Origin: Erythrocercus mccallii
Taxonomy: Eukaryota; Chordata; Aves; Passeriformes; Dicruridae
NCBI GenBank assembly: GCA_013397435.1
Contig: VZRG01001499.1
Location: forward strand, 62,001-126,000
DNA: 64,000 nt
Reading direction: 5' to 3'
Position numbers and translations under genes: made by a program. Each line of letters begins with the position of its first letter. Position 1 is the first letter of the stretch. Under the pieces are notes generated by a model that was not told where the DNA came from, did not search any database, and was given only the letters and a program-made list of their open reading frames with translations. Positions 46,998 to 59,400 of this stretch are shown in pieces.

Positions 46998-49900
46998 ACT
47001 GCGCCCTGTGTGTCTTTCTTTTTTTTTTTTTTTCCCATAAATGCAATGTCAGAGCACAAGGATGACTCTAAACCTCCTTTTTCCTTGGGTATTGGGAAGC
47101 ACCTGGGATTCTCTTTTTCCAGTACCTAGCTGCGTAAGTTTCAAAAGTGCTCTTTGCTGCAAAGCCCAGGCTGTGTCACTGTCCCTTCCTGGTATTATTG
47201 AGTGAGGGTCTTCCCTTGCAGACATCTTTTGCATATTCTCTACAAGATCAGTTTGAGAACTACAGTTCTTTGGAGAAACAAAGTCCACAAGACCTTTGTG
47301 TCTTTGAACTCTCCCAGGGTGCAAATCTGTTTACTGGAGACATGCCCTACTACTATCAGCTATAAAAAACTTCTTTGTGGAATTTTGGTTATTCACATAA
47401 TGAGTATCTCCCGCCTCCTATGTCTAGAGTTAAATATACAGAATCCCATCATCCATGGCTGCTTCCTCTGTTTTGTGCAGAAGCCTAAGGTACATCTACA
47501 TGGTTCCTTAGATCATACTTTGCATAGTCCTGACCTAGTGCCAACCACAGCCTGGCAGTCCATATAGCACAGTCTGTGCTTGCCCGTCAGGTCCAAAAAA
47601 GCACGGCCTCATGTCTCAGTGGTGCTGCCACAGTGCTCCTAAGTCTCCAAACTTCAGATAATTTTGACTATTAGCTTCTACGTTATACTCAGCAGCCCTT
47701 GCCTGGTGTCTGGATCTTCACCCCTTTTTGAGAGCTGTTCCTAAATTACTACACTTCTTTTGCAAGAGCAGGACAGGAACAAAAGCCTTGTTTTTCAGTT
47801 TGGAGTTGCTGTTGAAAGATAAGTTACTCCTGTGATAACCTGCAGCAGTGGTGATTAAGAAATTTAATGCGGGGGTCAAAAATACTGAGCAGAATACCAG
47901 TACTGCACTGCATGGTACACCTGGGATAGACATAGCTGCTGAAATCCATTAGGTTATCCTTACTTTTTTGCATTTTGAGGGAATTATGAAAAAGCTATCA
48001 CTTGTCGAATGCCCCCTTTGCCTCCAAATCCAGAGTGCTGTTGCCTGTGCCAGACAAACCACCTGTAAGTACTTCTGCTCACTTCTGTGGGATCTTCATC
48101 AGTCTCCAGAGCAAGAGACGTGGTCCAAACAAGTCTTTTGCATGCTGGTGATATGGCAGAGAATGAATGGTGTAAATGTCAAGATTATGAGCAGTACTGC
48201 AGCCAAATGATGACTGCTTGGAAAGAAAAGAGCCTACAGAGAACACATGGGTTCTCTCAAAGACAGTGTGGCTCAACTGTTCAAGACAGCCATTTAGAGT
48301 TACAAGTATTCACTTTTATGTTCAACATAAATCTCTCTCAGTCACTGCTGGGATGCCACAGAGGCCAATCCTGCTTCTTAAGACTACACTGGTTTTTTTT
48401 TTGTTGTTGTTGTTGTTTTTTAATATGTCTAAGATTTTAGTATGTTTAAGCACAGATGTGTGCTTCATAAACTCCTTTGCTCAACTTGAAACCCCTGACA
48501 GTGTTTGTGATGAAAGCAGAGCTCCCACCCCAGGATGGACACTGCAGGCAATGTCTAAATGATGAGAAACTGAGCAGGATTGAGAGTTACAGAGGCTGCT
48601 GGCCAAGAAGGTGTTGGTCACAGATGTGCACTTTGGGGCGTGACCAGGGGATACATCCTGAGAGCAACTGAGATATGTGATATGTGAGCAAGCTCAGATT
48701 TCTCAGGAACCTGAACTGGATCTGTTTTGCAACAGACAACTGTCCATCTAGGAAGGGACAGGGAATCAGCTTTTAACATCATTCACAGTTCAGACAGAAA
48801 TTCAGTATCCCCAAGCCTCATCTAAAATTGAAAAGTGCCTCCAAAGGAATTGTTTGTTGCTTTGTTTGCAAAAAGTGCAAACAACACATCAGAGAAGCAA
48901 AAATGCCTTGGTGGATTGTTTGGCTGCACACTTAGTCAGGGTATATTGTAATGAGCCATATGCTAGCTTTGCATAGTATTATGGGGTAAGCCAGCTGCAA
49001 CGAGCAGCTGATTAGTCTGGTTGGAAAAAATCTTCATTTTCCATAACAGGGGGCCAGCAAAGGCAAGCATTCTGGCAGATACTGTCAACCCTCTGCTCCT
49101 GTCATCATGTTGTGGACCAGATGAATTTAAGAGATCAAGAGAGCCTCTGTTTTATTTTCATCCTAAAGGAGGCACCCCTTCTTAGTCCTGGGCTTTTTTA
49201 ATAGTAACGGGTTTTATGAACCACAACCCTTTTTATATCCTTGTGGAAGAGATTTCCACCACTCTTCCAACAGCTTCGATTCTCACTGCCGCAGTCAGGC
49301 CTCAGTCTTTTGCCGTTCAGTGTTCAGCATTCAGCTCAGTTGATGTGGTGGAAACCTCCTGTGAGGTAGAGGGGTGGAGGCCACGAGGGGATGGAACCTG
49401 ATGAAGTGCAAGATCACAGAAGTGGCAAATGTCCTTTCTGGCCAAAATGCCATCTCTTGCTGTGGCCAAAAGCTAATGCCTACATATGAGTATCACAAGA
49501 CAGAGTAAATATTTCCTTCAGATATCACCTTGAAACAATTTGTCTTCTGGGGACTTTTCAGAGTCAGAGGTGTTTCCTTTTTAAGATAAACCTCAGAGGA
49601 ATTTTGTACTTGTTAGTACTTGTTGGTCCTTCACTTGAACCCACTTATCTTCTGTCATCTACAGCTGCATGGCTACAGAGTTTCATATCTAACTCACAAT
49701 ATCCACTCATGGATGACCTGAAACTTCCTCCATCAGGAACAGAACTTTAGATCTCATCTGTGCCAACTGCTGAATCAACAATTTCTGTGGACACCTTTGA
49801 ATGGGCAAGAAATCCCCAGCCAGAAGGTGAGAACATCAAAAGTTATTTTAGTCTTTTTTAAAACTACTATTGCTTGTGTTTCCAAAGAAAAATTACTGGC

Positions 49901-50689
49901 CATTAGCAGAATCTACTACAAATGAATACAGCAAATCTGAAAACACATCAGTGAACCAGAATGAGTTTTTAGCTCTAAAGCTCTGATATCTGATTTCACT
50001 TTTTGTTTGTTTGGGGTTTTTTTTTTTTTGTTTGGTTGGGTTTTTTTGTTTGTTTGTTTGTGTTTTGTTTTTGTTTTGGTGGTTTTGTTTGTTGATTTGT
50101 TTGTTTCCCAGATAGGAACATAGCTTAGGGTTATCCCTTTGCACTTACATATATCTAGTACTTTGAATGCTCTGGGTCATCATTACATACAGACAGAAAA
50201 GGGCAGAATTTATCTGGAACTATTATTTCAGAAAGGCTGAAAAAGAAGCCAAGCAGCTGTCTCAGTTTTGGATTGCCCAGATGAATTTAATATGTAAGCC
50301 TCTAATGGCAACAAACCCATGAAGCAGTACTAACAGAGCAAGGGTTGGGAGCGATGTGGAAAAACCTAGGAGGCACCACATTTATGGCTGAGTAAGAAGC
50401 CTGATTTGCTCTCATTAAAAGAAAAAATCCTCACAGACAGGATTATTAAGGGTATTCTTATTTGATATGGTTATTAATAAGGAAGAGGAGGGGGCAAATT
50501 GTGCATTAATGAACTTCACAGACAATAATTCTCTGGGAAGATCTGAGGGCTTCAGCAAGGACAGATCATTGGCTAAGTGGAGTGCAGTGCTGTTGTTGAC
50601 TGAAACCTCTAAACATTGCATCCAATCCTCCTCAAAACCACTGATCTCCAAAGCCACTGGGACAGTGGCTTTTCATTGCCAGTGAGTTG
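46998..50689. other. Intergenic DNA
   Basis: No gene recognised. It contains T-rich runs near 47019-47034, a (TTG)n stretch at 48391-48422 and a larger (TTTG)n array near 50.0 kb. The remainder shows nothing of note. Confidence 0.6.
50001..50106. repeat. (TTTG)n-type low-complexity array
   Basis: About 105 bases of T and G only, mostly TTTG with T-runs and GGTTGG interruptions. On the minus strand it is a CAAA repeat. The Asn/Lys/Gln-rich frame through it is an artefact. Confidence 0.92.
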
Positions 50690-50924
50690 CTTTTTTTAAC
50701 TTGTCTCCATTGCCTCTTGTCCTGTTGGAAGGCAGCACTGAGAAGAGCCTGGGCTCCTCCTCTTCATTCCTTTCCATCAAGTTATTTTCTCACATTGTAA
50801 AGTTCTTCCCTGAGCCTTCTTAGCTTTAGGCTAGACAGTCCCAGATCTTAGCCTTTATTCACACAACAGATGCTCCAGTCTCTTAACCACCTTCATGGTT
50901 CTCTGCTGGACTCAGTTTGGGAAG
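50690..50924 (-). mobile_element. CR1 LINE fragment, minus strand
   Basis: Reading the minus strand gives CR1-like order: CCAAACTGAGTCCAGCAGAG, ACCATGAAGGTGGTTAAGAG, ACTGGAGCATC, then AGGCTCTTCTCAGTGCTGCC and GGACAAGAGGCAATGG. These match the internal 3'-half CR1 region (the first part is related to the 'ggtccagagaagggccacgaagatg' stretch). No terminal tail is present, so both ends are lost. It is diverged and noncoding. Confidence 0.7.
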
Positions 50925-52359
50925 CAGCAGCACAAGAGGAGACGGCTCCCTGACAGCTGTTTTCCCCAGCCACAGGGCATTGTTGCATGGTGTCGATATG
51001 TGTAAGGCCAATGCTGTAACTTCACTGTGGTTGGGACTAGAAGCTGCAGGAGTCAGAGGTGTTATCTCAGCAGAGGCGTGGCAGGAGCAGAGCAGAAGCA
51101 TCTCCTGGAAGGCAGCACTCCATGGAGGTGAATACAGAAAGGTGACAGTTCTTAATTGCTGCCCATATAGCAGGCAGAGCCTGGAGCTTGGGTGGCTGTA
51201 AGCAAGCAAGGAGCATAGGGGGGAAAACCCCCAAGCAGGAGTGCTGGAGGTGACACAGAGATGAGAAGTGCCTGGGGAATGCAGGGTGCACACAGCCATT
51301 TGGGAGGCAGTACAACCCTGACAGGGAGCCTCACAGCACCTCCTTCCCTAGGGTCTGTTCACCTTTGCTCAAGGAGAAGCTGGGTGTTGATGGGGAAGCT
51401 CCCTGTTGCTGGACAAGCTGGAATAAAGCTGTGGTTGCCACAGAGTGTGGCTGAACTGGCGAGAGTGGGAAGGATGCAGGGGAGATGACTGCAGAGCTCT
51501 CAAACACAAGGACATGTCCTCCACATCTTAGCTGAGCAATAAAATGAGACAAGTGCAGTTGGGTGAACAGCAGAAAGGTCTTGACATTTCAGAAATCCTT
51601 TGCTGTTTTGCCTTTAATCAATCTGTACTAAGCCTCAAATATGAAAAGAAGTGCTTAGAGCAAAGGTGAATTTCATTTTAAGAGTAAATTGCTTTGATGA
51701 TTGTCGATTTGCCAAGATTTCTTCAGCACAGAAATGGTATTATTTCCCAGTCTCCTGGCATGGTCCTAAAGGTCACAGCTCACAACTCTATTCCTTTCTA
51801 TTGTTCATACAATAAAAGCTACAAGCATAAAGATCTTGCTGCTGCTTCTCGGTACCACTAGGTAAAAAGAGTCTCAACAATCTAAGTTGTTTTGTGTTCC
51901 TGGAGCTCTATTGTAAAGGCGTAATGAAAATGGACCATGAAAAGCTCATTGTCATTTTGCAAGATGACTATTTCACTTGTATTTATCTCCCTTCCCTTCT
52001 CTATGCAGTAGAGGTCATGCTCCTTCCCAAACCAGGCCCATTACTTCTAAGGGAGAACTTCTACCACACGTTCGCAATGAAGGCTCTCAAAATTCTTTTC
52101 ATAAAATACACTACAACTACAGTTTTGTGGAGACTGTTGTAATGGAGAAAGGCATGTCCTCACCCAGCATTAAATCAAGACCAGTAAGGTTTGTGTGGGT
52201 CCAGAACTGACCTCTAGTGGCACCTACATAACAGCCTTATGTCAGATTCGGCTTTTTTTTTTTTCCCCAACTATCGGCAGGTAGGCTATGCAGTATCATT
52301 ACAGAATATTCCACAGCTGAGGTGTGTCAGCATTTGGGGTCCGCTGTGAACTGACGAAG
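50925..52359. other. Intergenic DNA upstream of SLC22A15
   Basis: No gene supported. The overlapping frames at 50.88-51.55 kb on both strands lack any recognised domain. A T-run lies at about 52253-52264. Composition shifts toward the SLC22A15 CpG island from about 52.36 kb. Confidence 0.55.
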
Positions 52360-53480
52360 TTAAGCAGCGTGCGCTATGCGGGTACAGCTTCCCCGGCCCG
52401 GTGCGAACCCGCTCAGCGCACAGTGACTCCACTCTGCTTTGCTGCATCAAACTGGACCATGGGATCCCAGCTGCTGCTGGGACAATGCCATAAAACCCGG
52501 AACACCTCGCCAGCAAGAGCCAGTGCAGCCTTCTCGCCAGTCCGCAGGGCCAGCGTGCCGCCCTGATCTAACCAAGGGTGCAGAGGCGACACCTCTGCGC
52601 CCTTTCCCCTTCCCAAGAGCTGCGCCCAGGTGTCACCTGAGGGTGACATGCCCCCTGCACCTCGCACCCGCCTCCCCAGCGCCGAGCCCGCTCCCTGTAA
52701 GGGTCCCGGCCCAGGCACCTCGGCCCCGCCGCTCTCACACACCCTCGCCCCGCACGCCCCATCCCGAACCATGGAATCCCGGGCGCTGCGCCTGCGCTGA
52801 GGCCGAGCGCGTTTCCGCTTCCCCGGCGGCCGCCCGGGAAAGAGGGAGGCGGCCGCATCCCGGCTGCTCTCCCCGGAGCCTGCGCAAGAGCACCGCATCG
52901 CGCCTCCCGCCCTTCCCTCCTCCTTCCTCTCTCTCTCCTTCTGCTCCAGCCCGCGAGGGCCCGGCCGCCGCTCCGCGCCCCGCCCCGCCTCGGGGATGCG
53001 CTGCTCGGCGGCCGCCCGTCGGAGCTGCGCGGCGGGCGGGGAGCGGGATGGAGGTGGAGGAGGCGTTCCCGCTGGTGGGGCAGATGGGCCCTTACCAGGT
53101 GTACCTGTGCGTCCTGCTGGCCGTGCTCCTGCAGGTGAGAGGCCGCCCTTGCCGCCCGCTCTTGTCCCCAGGGGGAAGCAGTGCCGGGAGGGGGATGCTC
53201 TGGGAGCGGTGGACAGCTGTTCCCAAAGTGTTGGGTGATGTCCCCGCGGTGAGTGCTGCCCGATGCGAAGGCTGCTGTGGGAGGGCTTCCGCTGAGAGCT
53301 GCTGGTGGCACTAACAAGAGTTCCCGTCGGGGTCTGTCCTGCAGGAGCGTGCTGCGCTCCTGGGACGCAGGTGACCTCAGCCCAAAGGCAGCGCTCGGTT
53401 CTGCGGAGTGAATTTGGGGCAAGCAGCTGATGCTCTCTGTGCCGCGTTGCCTGAGCGCTTACACCTTGTGTCACTCGTGC
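52360..53480 (+). promoter_or_regulatory. SLC22A15: SLC22A15 CpG-island promoter
   Basis: A CpG island, densest at 52640-53170, brackets SLC22A15 exon 1. There is no TATA box near the start codon. The NRF1-like TGCGCCTGCGC is at 52787-52797 (one base off the TGCGCATGCGC consensus), and ETS-type GGAA cores lie on the minus strand in GTTTCCGCTTCC at about 52811-52822. Such a promoter usually gives broad, dispersed initiation. The pyrimidine-rich stretch at 52905-52950 is a plausible start region, not proven. Confidence 0.75.
53048..53134 (+). CDS. SLC22A15: SLC22A15 exon 1 (N-terminal 29 residues)
   Basis: The first coding exon, from ATG at 53048 (context GCGGGATGG) to CAG|GTGAGA with the donor GT at 53135-53136, encodes 29 codons and ends in phase 0. 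The peptide begins MEVEEAFPLVGQMGPYQVYL and closes with a hydrophobic CVLLAVLLQ, matching the N-terminus of vertebrate SLC22A15 with a few substitutions. Residues about 16-29 start the first membrane helix. The full protein is a roughly 540-residue, 12-helix major facilitator of the SLC22 family in the plasma membrane, reported to transport zwitterions such as ergothioneine, carnosine and carnitine-like compounds. Only this piece lies in the window; exon 2 must be beyond position 64000. Its divergent position next to NHLH2 matches human 1p13. Confidence 0.93.
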
Positions 53481-56400
53481 GGCGCAGTAGGAGCTGCTCA
53501 GGTGAAGGGCTGGCTGAGGTAAAACTGAGGTTTCCGTGACCTGGACTGGAAGACGTGGACTTCTGTAAGAGGCTCTGCTGGGAATCCTGTGCCACCTAGA
53601 GTTAATGGGCCAGACTGGGAATTTCTGGGTTGCGTGTGGCTTGATTGTCACCGATAAAGTGACAAGTGGCCACTGACACCTCTGTGTGCAGAAGCTCTCA
53701 TGTAACCAGGTGACAGGTGACGATTGCGTATGATGCTTTGATTTTGCCCTGACAGATCTCGCAGAATACAGGGGCAGTGTCTTTCCACTAGGTACTTGGA
53801 TGAGGCCTTATGTTTTGGGTAGTCAGGTTTGTGAGATAGAAACTGGAACTCTCTAAAGTTCTCTCATAAAAGTAGAGTCCAACAGTAGAGTGCTAGAAGG
53901 GAACTGCTAGTGCTCTAGAAGAGACAGACTCTCTCTGGAGAGAGAGTTTCATAGACTGCATGAGCAATTGATGTGCTGTGCAGCCATGTTTGTCGCTTTT
54001 CAATTTTGCTTCATCTTTGTGCATACTCCTGTGAGGACAGGGAAGGAAGACAATAATCTCCAAAACAGTCAGGTGTAGGACTGAAATATGGCTTGAATGT
54101 GACAGAAGTCTGGTTTACCCCATATTAGCATCAAAAACTTCATTGTTATGCATTTAGCTTGACTGACATGTGCTGGATTACTTCCACTGTGGAAATTTAA
54201 TAGTTGCATGAAGGAAGAGGGGAACTTAAATGTCCTCCCTCCTCTGCTGGCCCATATTTTGTACTAATCAAGAACTTCCAGTCATGAGCTGTGAGACTGA
54301 AGATGTCTTTTCCTGGCAACTCCTACTTCCCCTAGACTGACTGAAATATTAAGAAACTTTATGAGGTGACCAAAGAAAATTCACATGCCCAGTCCGGTTG
54401 GGTGGGAACTCTATACTTGGTTGCGAAGTTATGATGATAAACAGCAAAAGCTTTGTAGGTTTCTATTCCCTTGTACTGTTTTTATTTTCTCTTTTTTTAA
54501 TACTGATTTAGCTTATTAATTCCTTAAAATTAGACATTACTTGTTCTGCTGGGCACCTGGCTAGAAAATGTATATGTTCACTGAAGATTAAGAATTAAGG
54601 AAGCAATAGTTGCTTCTTCTTCCAGTGCTGGTCACGTTCTGGAATGAAATGCAAACCCTGACAAGCGCTCTGTGTTTCCAGAACTTTTGGTGTGGGTCAT
54701 CTGTTCTGTAATGTTTGTGTTAGTTTGTTTTTGTTTTGATGGATTTGCATTTCTCATGGGAGAAGTAAACAAGATCTTTGCAAATCCTGGAACTAATTCA
54801 GAATAACTAAAGAAGAAATGATAGCAGGTTTTCAGGTCTGCTTTTTTTCTTCTCATGTTATCTTTTATTCTTGAACTGTACCAATGAGTATCATCCTCTG
54901 ACTGACAGGTTTCCTTTACTTCAGATCATGCAGACACAGGAGGCTGTAAGGAGTTTAGGTATGAAGCTGGTTGTCTTTCACTTCGTGAGTAGATGTTGAC
55001 TTACTCAGCTGCTTTCTGCTTGGGTGGTTGATTGCTTTTTTTGTTCCCTTATTGGTGCCAAGTTACATAATGTGTCACTAGGATGTGCAAGAGCAAGACT
55101 GAAGGCAGGTTCCACGACTGGTGTTAGTCTTTTGTCTGGTTTATCATCAACCTTTGGAGGATGGACCCGAAAGTAAGTAATGTATCTTGTGTGTGTGATG
55201 TAGAATGTAGATCTAGGTAGACTGTAGATCTGGACTCCTGTAGTGGATTAGATGCAGCATATGGCAGCAGAATAAGAACTCCTGGTAGTCTATATCACTG
55301 GCTGTGCCGTGATTATTCCATTTTATTGCTAGTTTCCCTGTCCTTTTCCATGTGCTCCCTCAGCTGGCATATATTTTTGTGTTGGCCTGTTGGTATAAAA
55401 AAATATTTCTACATTCTTAAAGGTGAGAATACCCGATGTGTGAAAAATGTTTGTCTGCTGTGTCAAGTCCCTTCATCTTTGTTGCCAGTATCCAGAGCTC
55501 AGACTCTGTGCTTTCCCTTCCCAGTAAGATTCCCAGCAGGTGCACTTTCTCTCCTTGTAGGCTTTTATGCTTTTTCTTCTCTTTATGTTACTAATCTCTG
55601 AATTTCATTCTTTATAAGTACTTTCCTTCATTCTGTGTTGTTTTTTAATATACATTTCTACAGTAAGCTACTTCCACCATGTAGCCTTAGTGATACACCA
55701 CTGTAACTGGTCTCTGAATTCTAATTACAGACATAGTTTAGCTCACAGACCTTCTTTGAGGCAGGCATGCTCTACCAAACACTTCTGTCTGTAGGGGTGA
55801 GACTTTCCACATGAGTCATCTTTCAGGTGGGCTTGAGTGAACTGGTATTTAATGTGTGGAATGAGCTTACTGACATTCTGGCAAAACCCTCCAGGTTGCT
55901 TGTAATTAGAAACTGTTTTTCTATGTTATCAATGTAAAACTAGATTAAGTATAAGTCTTGTGAGCTCCTTCTTTCATCTTCCCTGATTTCTATTATTCCT
56001 CTGCTACCTGCTGCTGTTATTCATTAACCTGCTGAGCTGTTACTGTATTAAGGTATGCCTGGTTTATTCACTACCAAGTTAATAGGAATTTGGAAGATTT
56101 TTAGATGTGTTCTGGAGTAATGGTTGCTAACTTTATAATGTACTGACTATAGGTAATGTAGAAAAATGTTTTTCCAAATGACATGGAATGATAGAAACAC
56201 TGGACTTACCTGAAGAATGTGGAGATTGACTAATGACGTGAAATAAGGATTGGATTAGTGTTGCATTTCTAGTATATCTTTAAGAAAGTGAGGAAGAAAC
56301 AAAGCTGATAACTCTTAAAATACTTTATTTTGAACTAAAACTAAGTATTCGGTATGTGTTCATTACTGAAAAGGTTGTTGCAACCTTTTGAAGAAATTAT

Positions 56401-59400
56401 ATAGAAGTATTATTAAAGAATAGTCCTTTGGTGTTTGATTAGTGTGTGTAGCAGCATGAGACAAAATCCCACACCTTGATCAGATACTTGAGAGCATACA
56501 AGCATACTTAAAAGTTTCTTTGTCTCTTGCGGTTCAACATAAGTGGTTGAACAAGTCTGGCCTGTGCCAGTGAATTGGAGCTACAGGATTTCCCAAGCCC
56601 GAACTGAGAATGGAAATGTGCTCTTACTGTATCTCTACTGAAAGGCTTTAAAGAACATGTTAAAATTTAAAAGGGAGCTCTTGTTTGCACAGCTGAAAAA
56701 GGCTTGCCTTAAGATGAGTAATGTGCATTGCACAGTAATATGGATAATTACCAAGGGTGGTTGTTCCCATCCATCTTAGGAACCCTTTACTAACTGAAAG
56801 AAGGATGTAAAAACAGTTAAGACAGTTACATCAAGTTCCTTGAATTATACCTTTGCTTTAAACTGTTTGTGATGCAGTGCAGCTGTAATGAGTGGTGTTG
56901 CTAACATCACGTTACTGTTGACAGCAATATCATGTATGACTTCTGTCATTACAATATCCCAGTGCAGAAAGGTGGTCTTTAATCATCCCATCTGCACAAA
57001 TGTTTTGAGGGAAAGCACATTCTGGGGCATGTGGCTTAAGCAGGGCAGGCTCATTCCAAATCTCCAGAAATAATTCAGAAGAAATAGTGTCTGCCTTCAG
57101 ACAGGATGCAGATGTGATCCTCTACGTAGCCTTAACTGTTTCTTGACATTTCTTATCTATGCCCAGTACATACTCTACCTCTTTTAATGGCATGAGACAT
57201 CACTCCGTAGTTGCAATGACAGTAATGAAATAATTTGTCAGTGAATCATCTTTCAGTACTTGTATTTGCTTGAATCTTTTAAAATTTTCTTTGAACCAGC
57301 CAGAATTGATGATACATTGAACAACATATTCCCAGTCCTTGATGATGTATACTATTTGGACTTTATCTGAATTGGAAGAGCAAAAAAAAATTGGAAATGT
57401 AATGAACAATTTAAAAATATGAAAGGAGAGGGATATTTCACAAATTGCATTACAACTCTGGTATAATGTGCTGCAGTTGTTCAAGGGGCATCATGGCAGG
57501 TATGGTGTTTACCCAGAGTTGCACTGTAACTTAGGCACAGCTCAAGTACAAGTGTCTGTAGGGTAAGTGAGCAAGGTGGCAGATATAAAAAAGATTTTTA
57601 GAATTTCTATGTAATCTCTGAGTTTGATTACCTCAGTGTTTGGGTTTTTTTCTATATGTGGGGGAAGTATGAGTTTTAAGTCTCTCTGATTCTCAATAAA
57701 GCAGTTGCAGAACGTGTGTCAGACATGTGCAGCCACTTCTGTGGAGGAGAGGTTTCAAGTGTGGCATGAATACAAACATTAACAGTAGGGACCCAAATAT
57801 TTTTCTTGAGGAAAGCTTCCTATTCCAACATCTTCTTGTGCATTGTATCTTACTCAGAACATGCTTATTCTGAAGGCTGGTGTTGCTCTCTCTGTAAATA
57901 TGATGAAGGCTTTTAGAGTACTTGCATCACTGAATATAAATCCTTGTTCTGGTATAGCATGCTCCTGTTTGGGAGGACAAATAAATGAGGTGGGTATGAA
58001 TATGTAAGCTCTTAATGCATAAAGATGTGCTGCTACTCATTTAGCTAATACTTCCATCTGAAAGTTGATGGAACTTCTAAGGGAAGACAAATCCTACCAT
58101 TTACCTCAATTGGGTGGGGGAACTTTTTCAAGAAAAAAAGGTAGTTCTTTGTTCAAATGTGACACTTGATTTCAGTGGTGCTAACCAACAAACCTTGGCC
58201 TCTTCGTCCTTCTTTCAGATCCATAACTAACTTTCTCAAGAGAGACAATCACCTGCTTTTAATGCAATTACATTTATAACCTTAAAAACAGGAATGCAGC
58301 TGATGCAGGCACTGTATTTTCTGCAGAAATAACAACGTTGGACTGGGACATGCCTTACTAGCAGTGGGGCCCGTAACTCTCAGATACAGTGCAGAAGTCT
58401 GGATGCTAACAATTACTTCCTTACTGATTAATTTTAAAAAGCTAACTTGCTTCTGTTTGGTTTTTTTTCCAAAAGAATCCCTAGTGGAGGGAAGTTAAGA
58501 ATACGTAATCAGCTGCCTACATCTTCGTCTTCCCTTAAAGTTATGTTGTGTCTTTATCAAACCAGTGCATCATTCACATCCATTTATCTGCTTTACATTT
58601 ATCTGCAAGAGTATGGTCAGAGCAAGCTTGAGGTAGAGAAGAAATGTGAACTGTAATTTCAAGATCTTCCCTTCTTTAGCTGTATCTGAACTGGAAAGCA
58701 CATGCAATTGAGCTCATATTTAGGTGTTTTTAAGTGCCATTTACAGTTGCTGGATGTTCTTGCTCTTCTAATGATCACAACATTCACTCTGACACTAAAC
58801 CACACATTCTGTGCATGTCTGTCTGTATAAACACCTCTGCTCAGCTTCTGCAATTTAACTTAGAAGGCTGACTTCAGCTTCTGTGCAGTTCAGTCCAAGA
58901 AGGTGCCTGTTCAATGTGCTGTTATAAAGACCTTAACAGAACTACTGCTGATGGGCATAGCAAGAAGCATGAGTTTTGGGAGAGGCACAGAGCAGACATT
59001 CTGAAGACTTAGCAACAGAGAGAAGGTACCAGAGTATTCTGCCTGTTAAAAAAAGAAAAAAAAGCAATGCCCAAAGCAAACCAAAAGCCAACTTTCTTTA
59101 AAAAAAAAAAAAAGAAAAGTGGCTACATCGTGTATAGAGTGAAGTTGTCAGAAGGAACTTGCTCTGGGGCTCTTTTCTGGAGCCGTGGCTGAATGCCTTG
59201 ATTTTTGCAGTCTTTTTAACAACGGGGAATGGAAGATGCCTGCAGACACTGTGTTAATAGTGATTGTATCTTTGCATGGGCTGTGGGTAAAACATGTGGG
59301 GAGATAATTTCACATTATTAATAATAAAGTTGTTATTACATAGAATATTTGGTGCAGGGGGATGGTATTTGGACTTGGTGGGAGCTGAAGCAATCCCGTC

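Noticed and set aside
50883..51299. 138-codon minus-strand frame
   Set aside because: It begins in CR1-derived DNA, has competing frames on both strands and no recognised domain.
52413..53651. 412-codon open frame on the minus strand across SLC22A15 exon 1
   Set aside because: It lies in a CpG island where stop codons are rare, is low-complexity Arg/Pro/Gly/Ser, overlaps a real exon antisense and has no recognisable domain.
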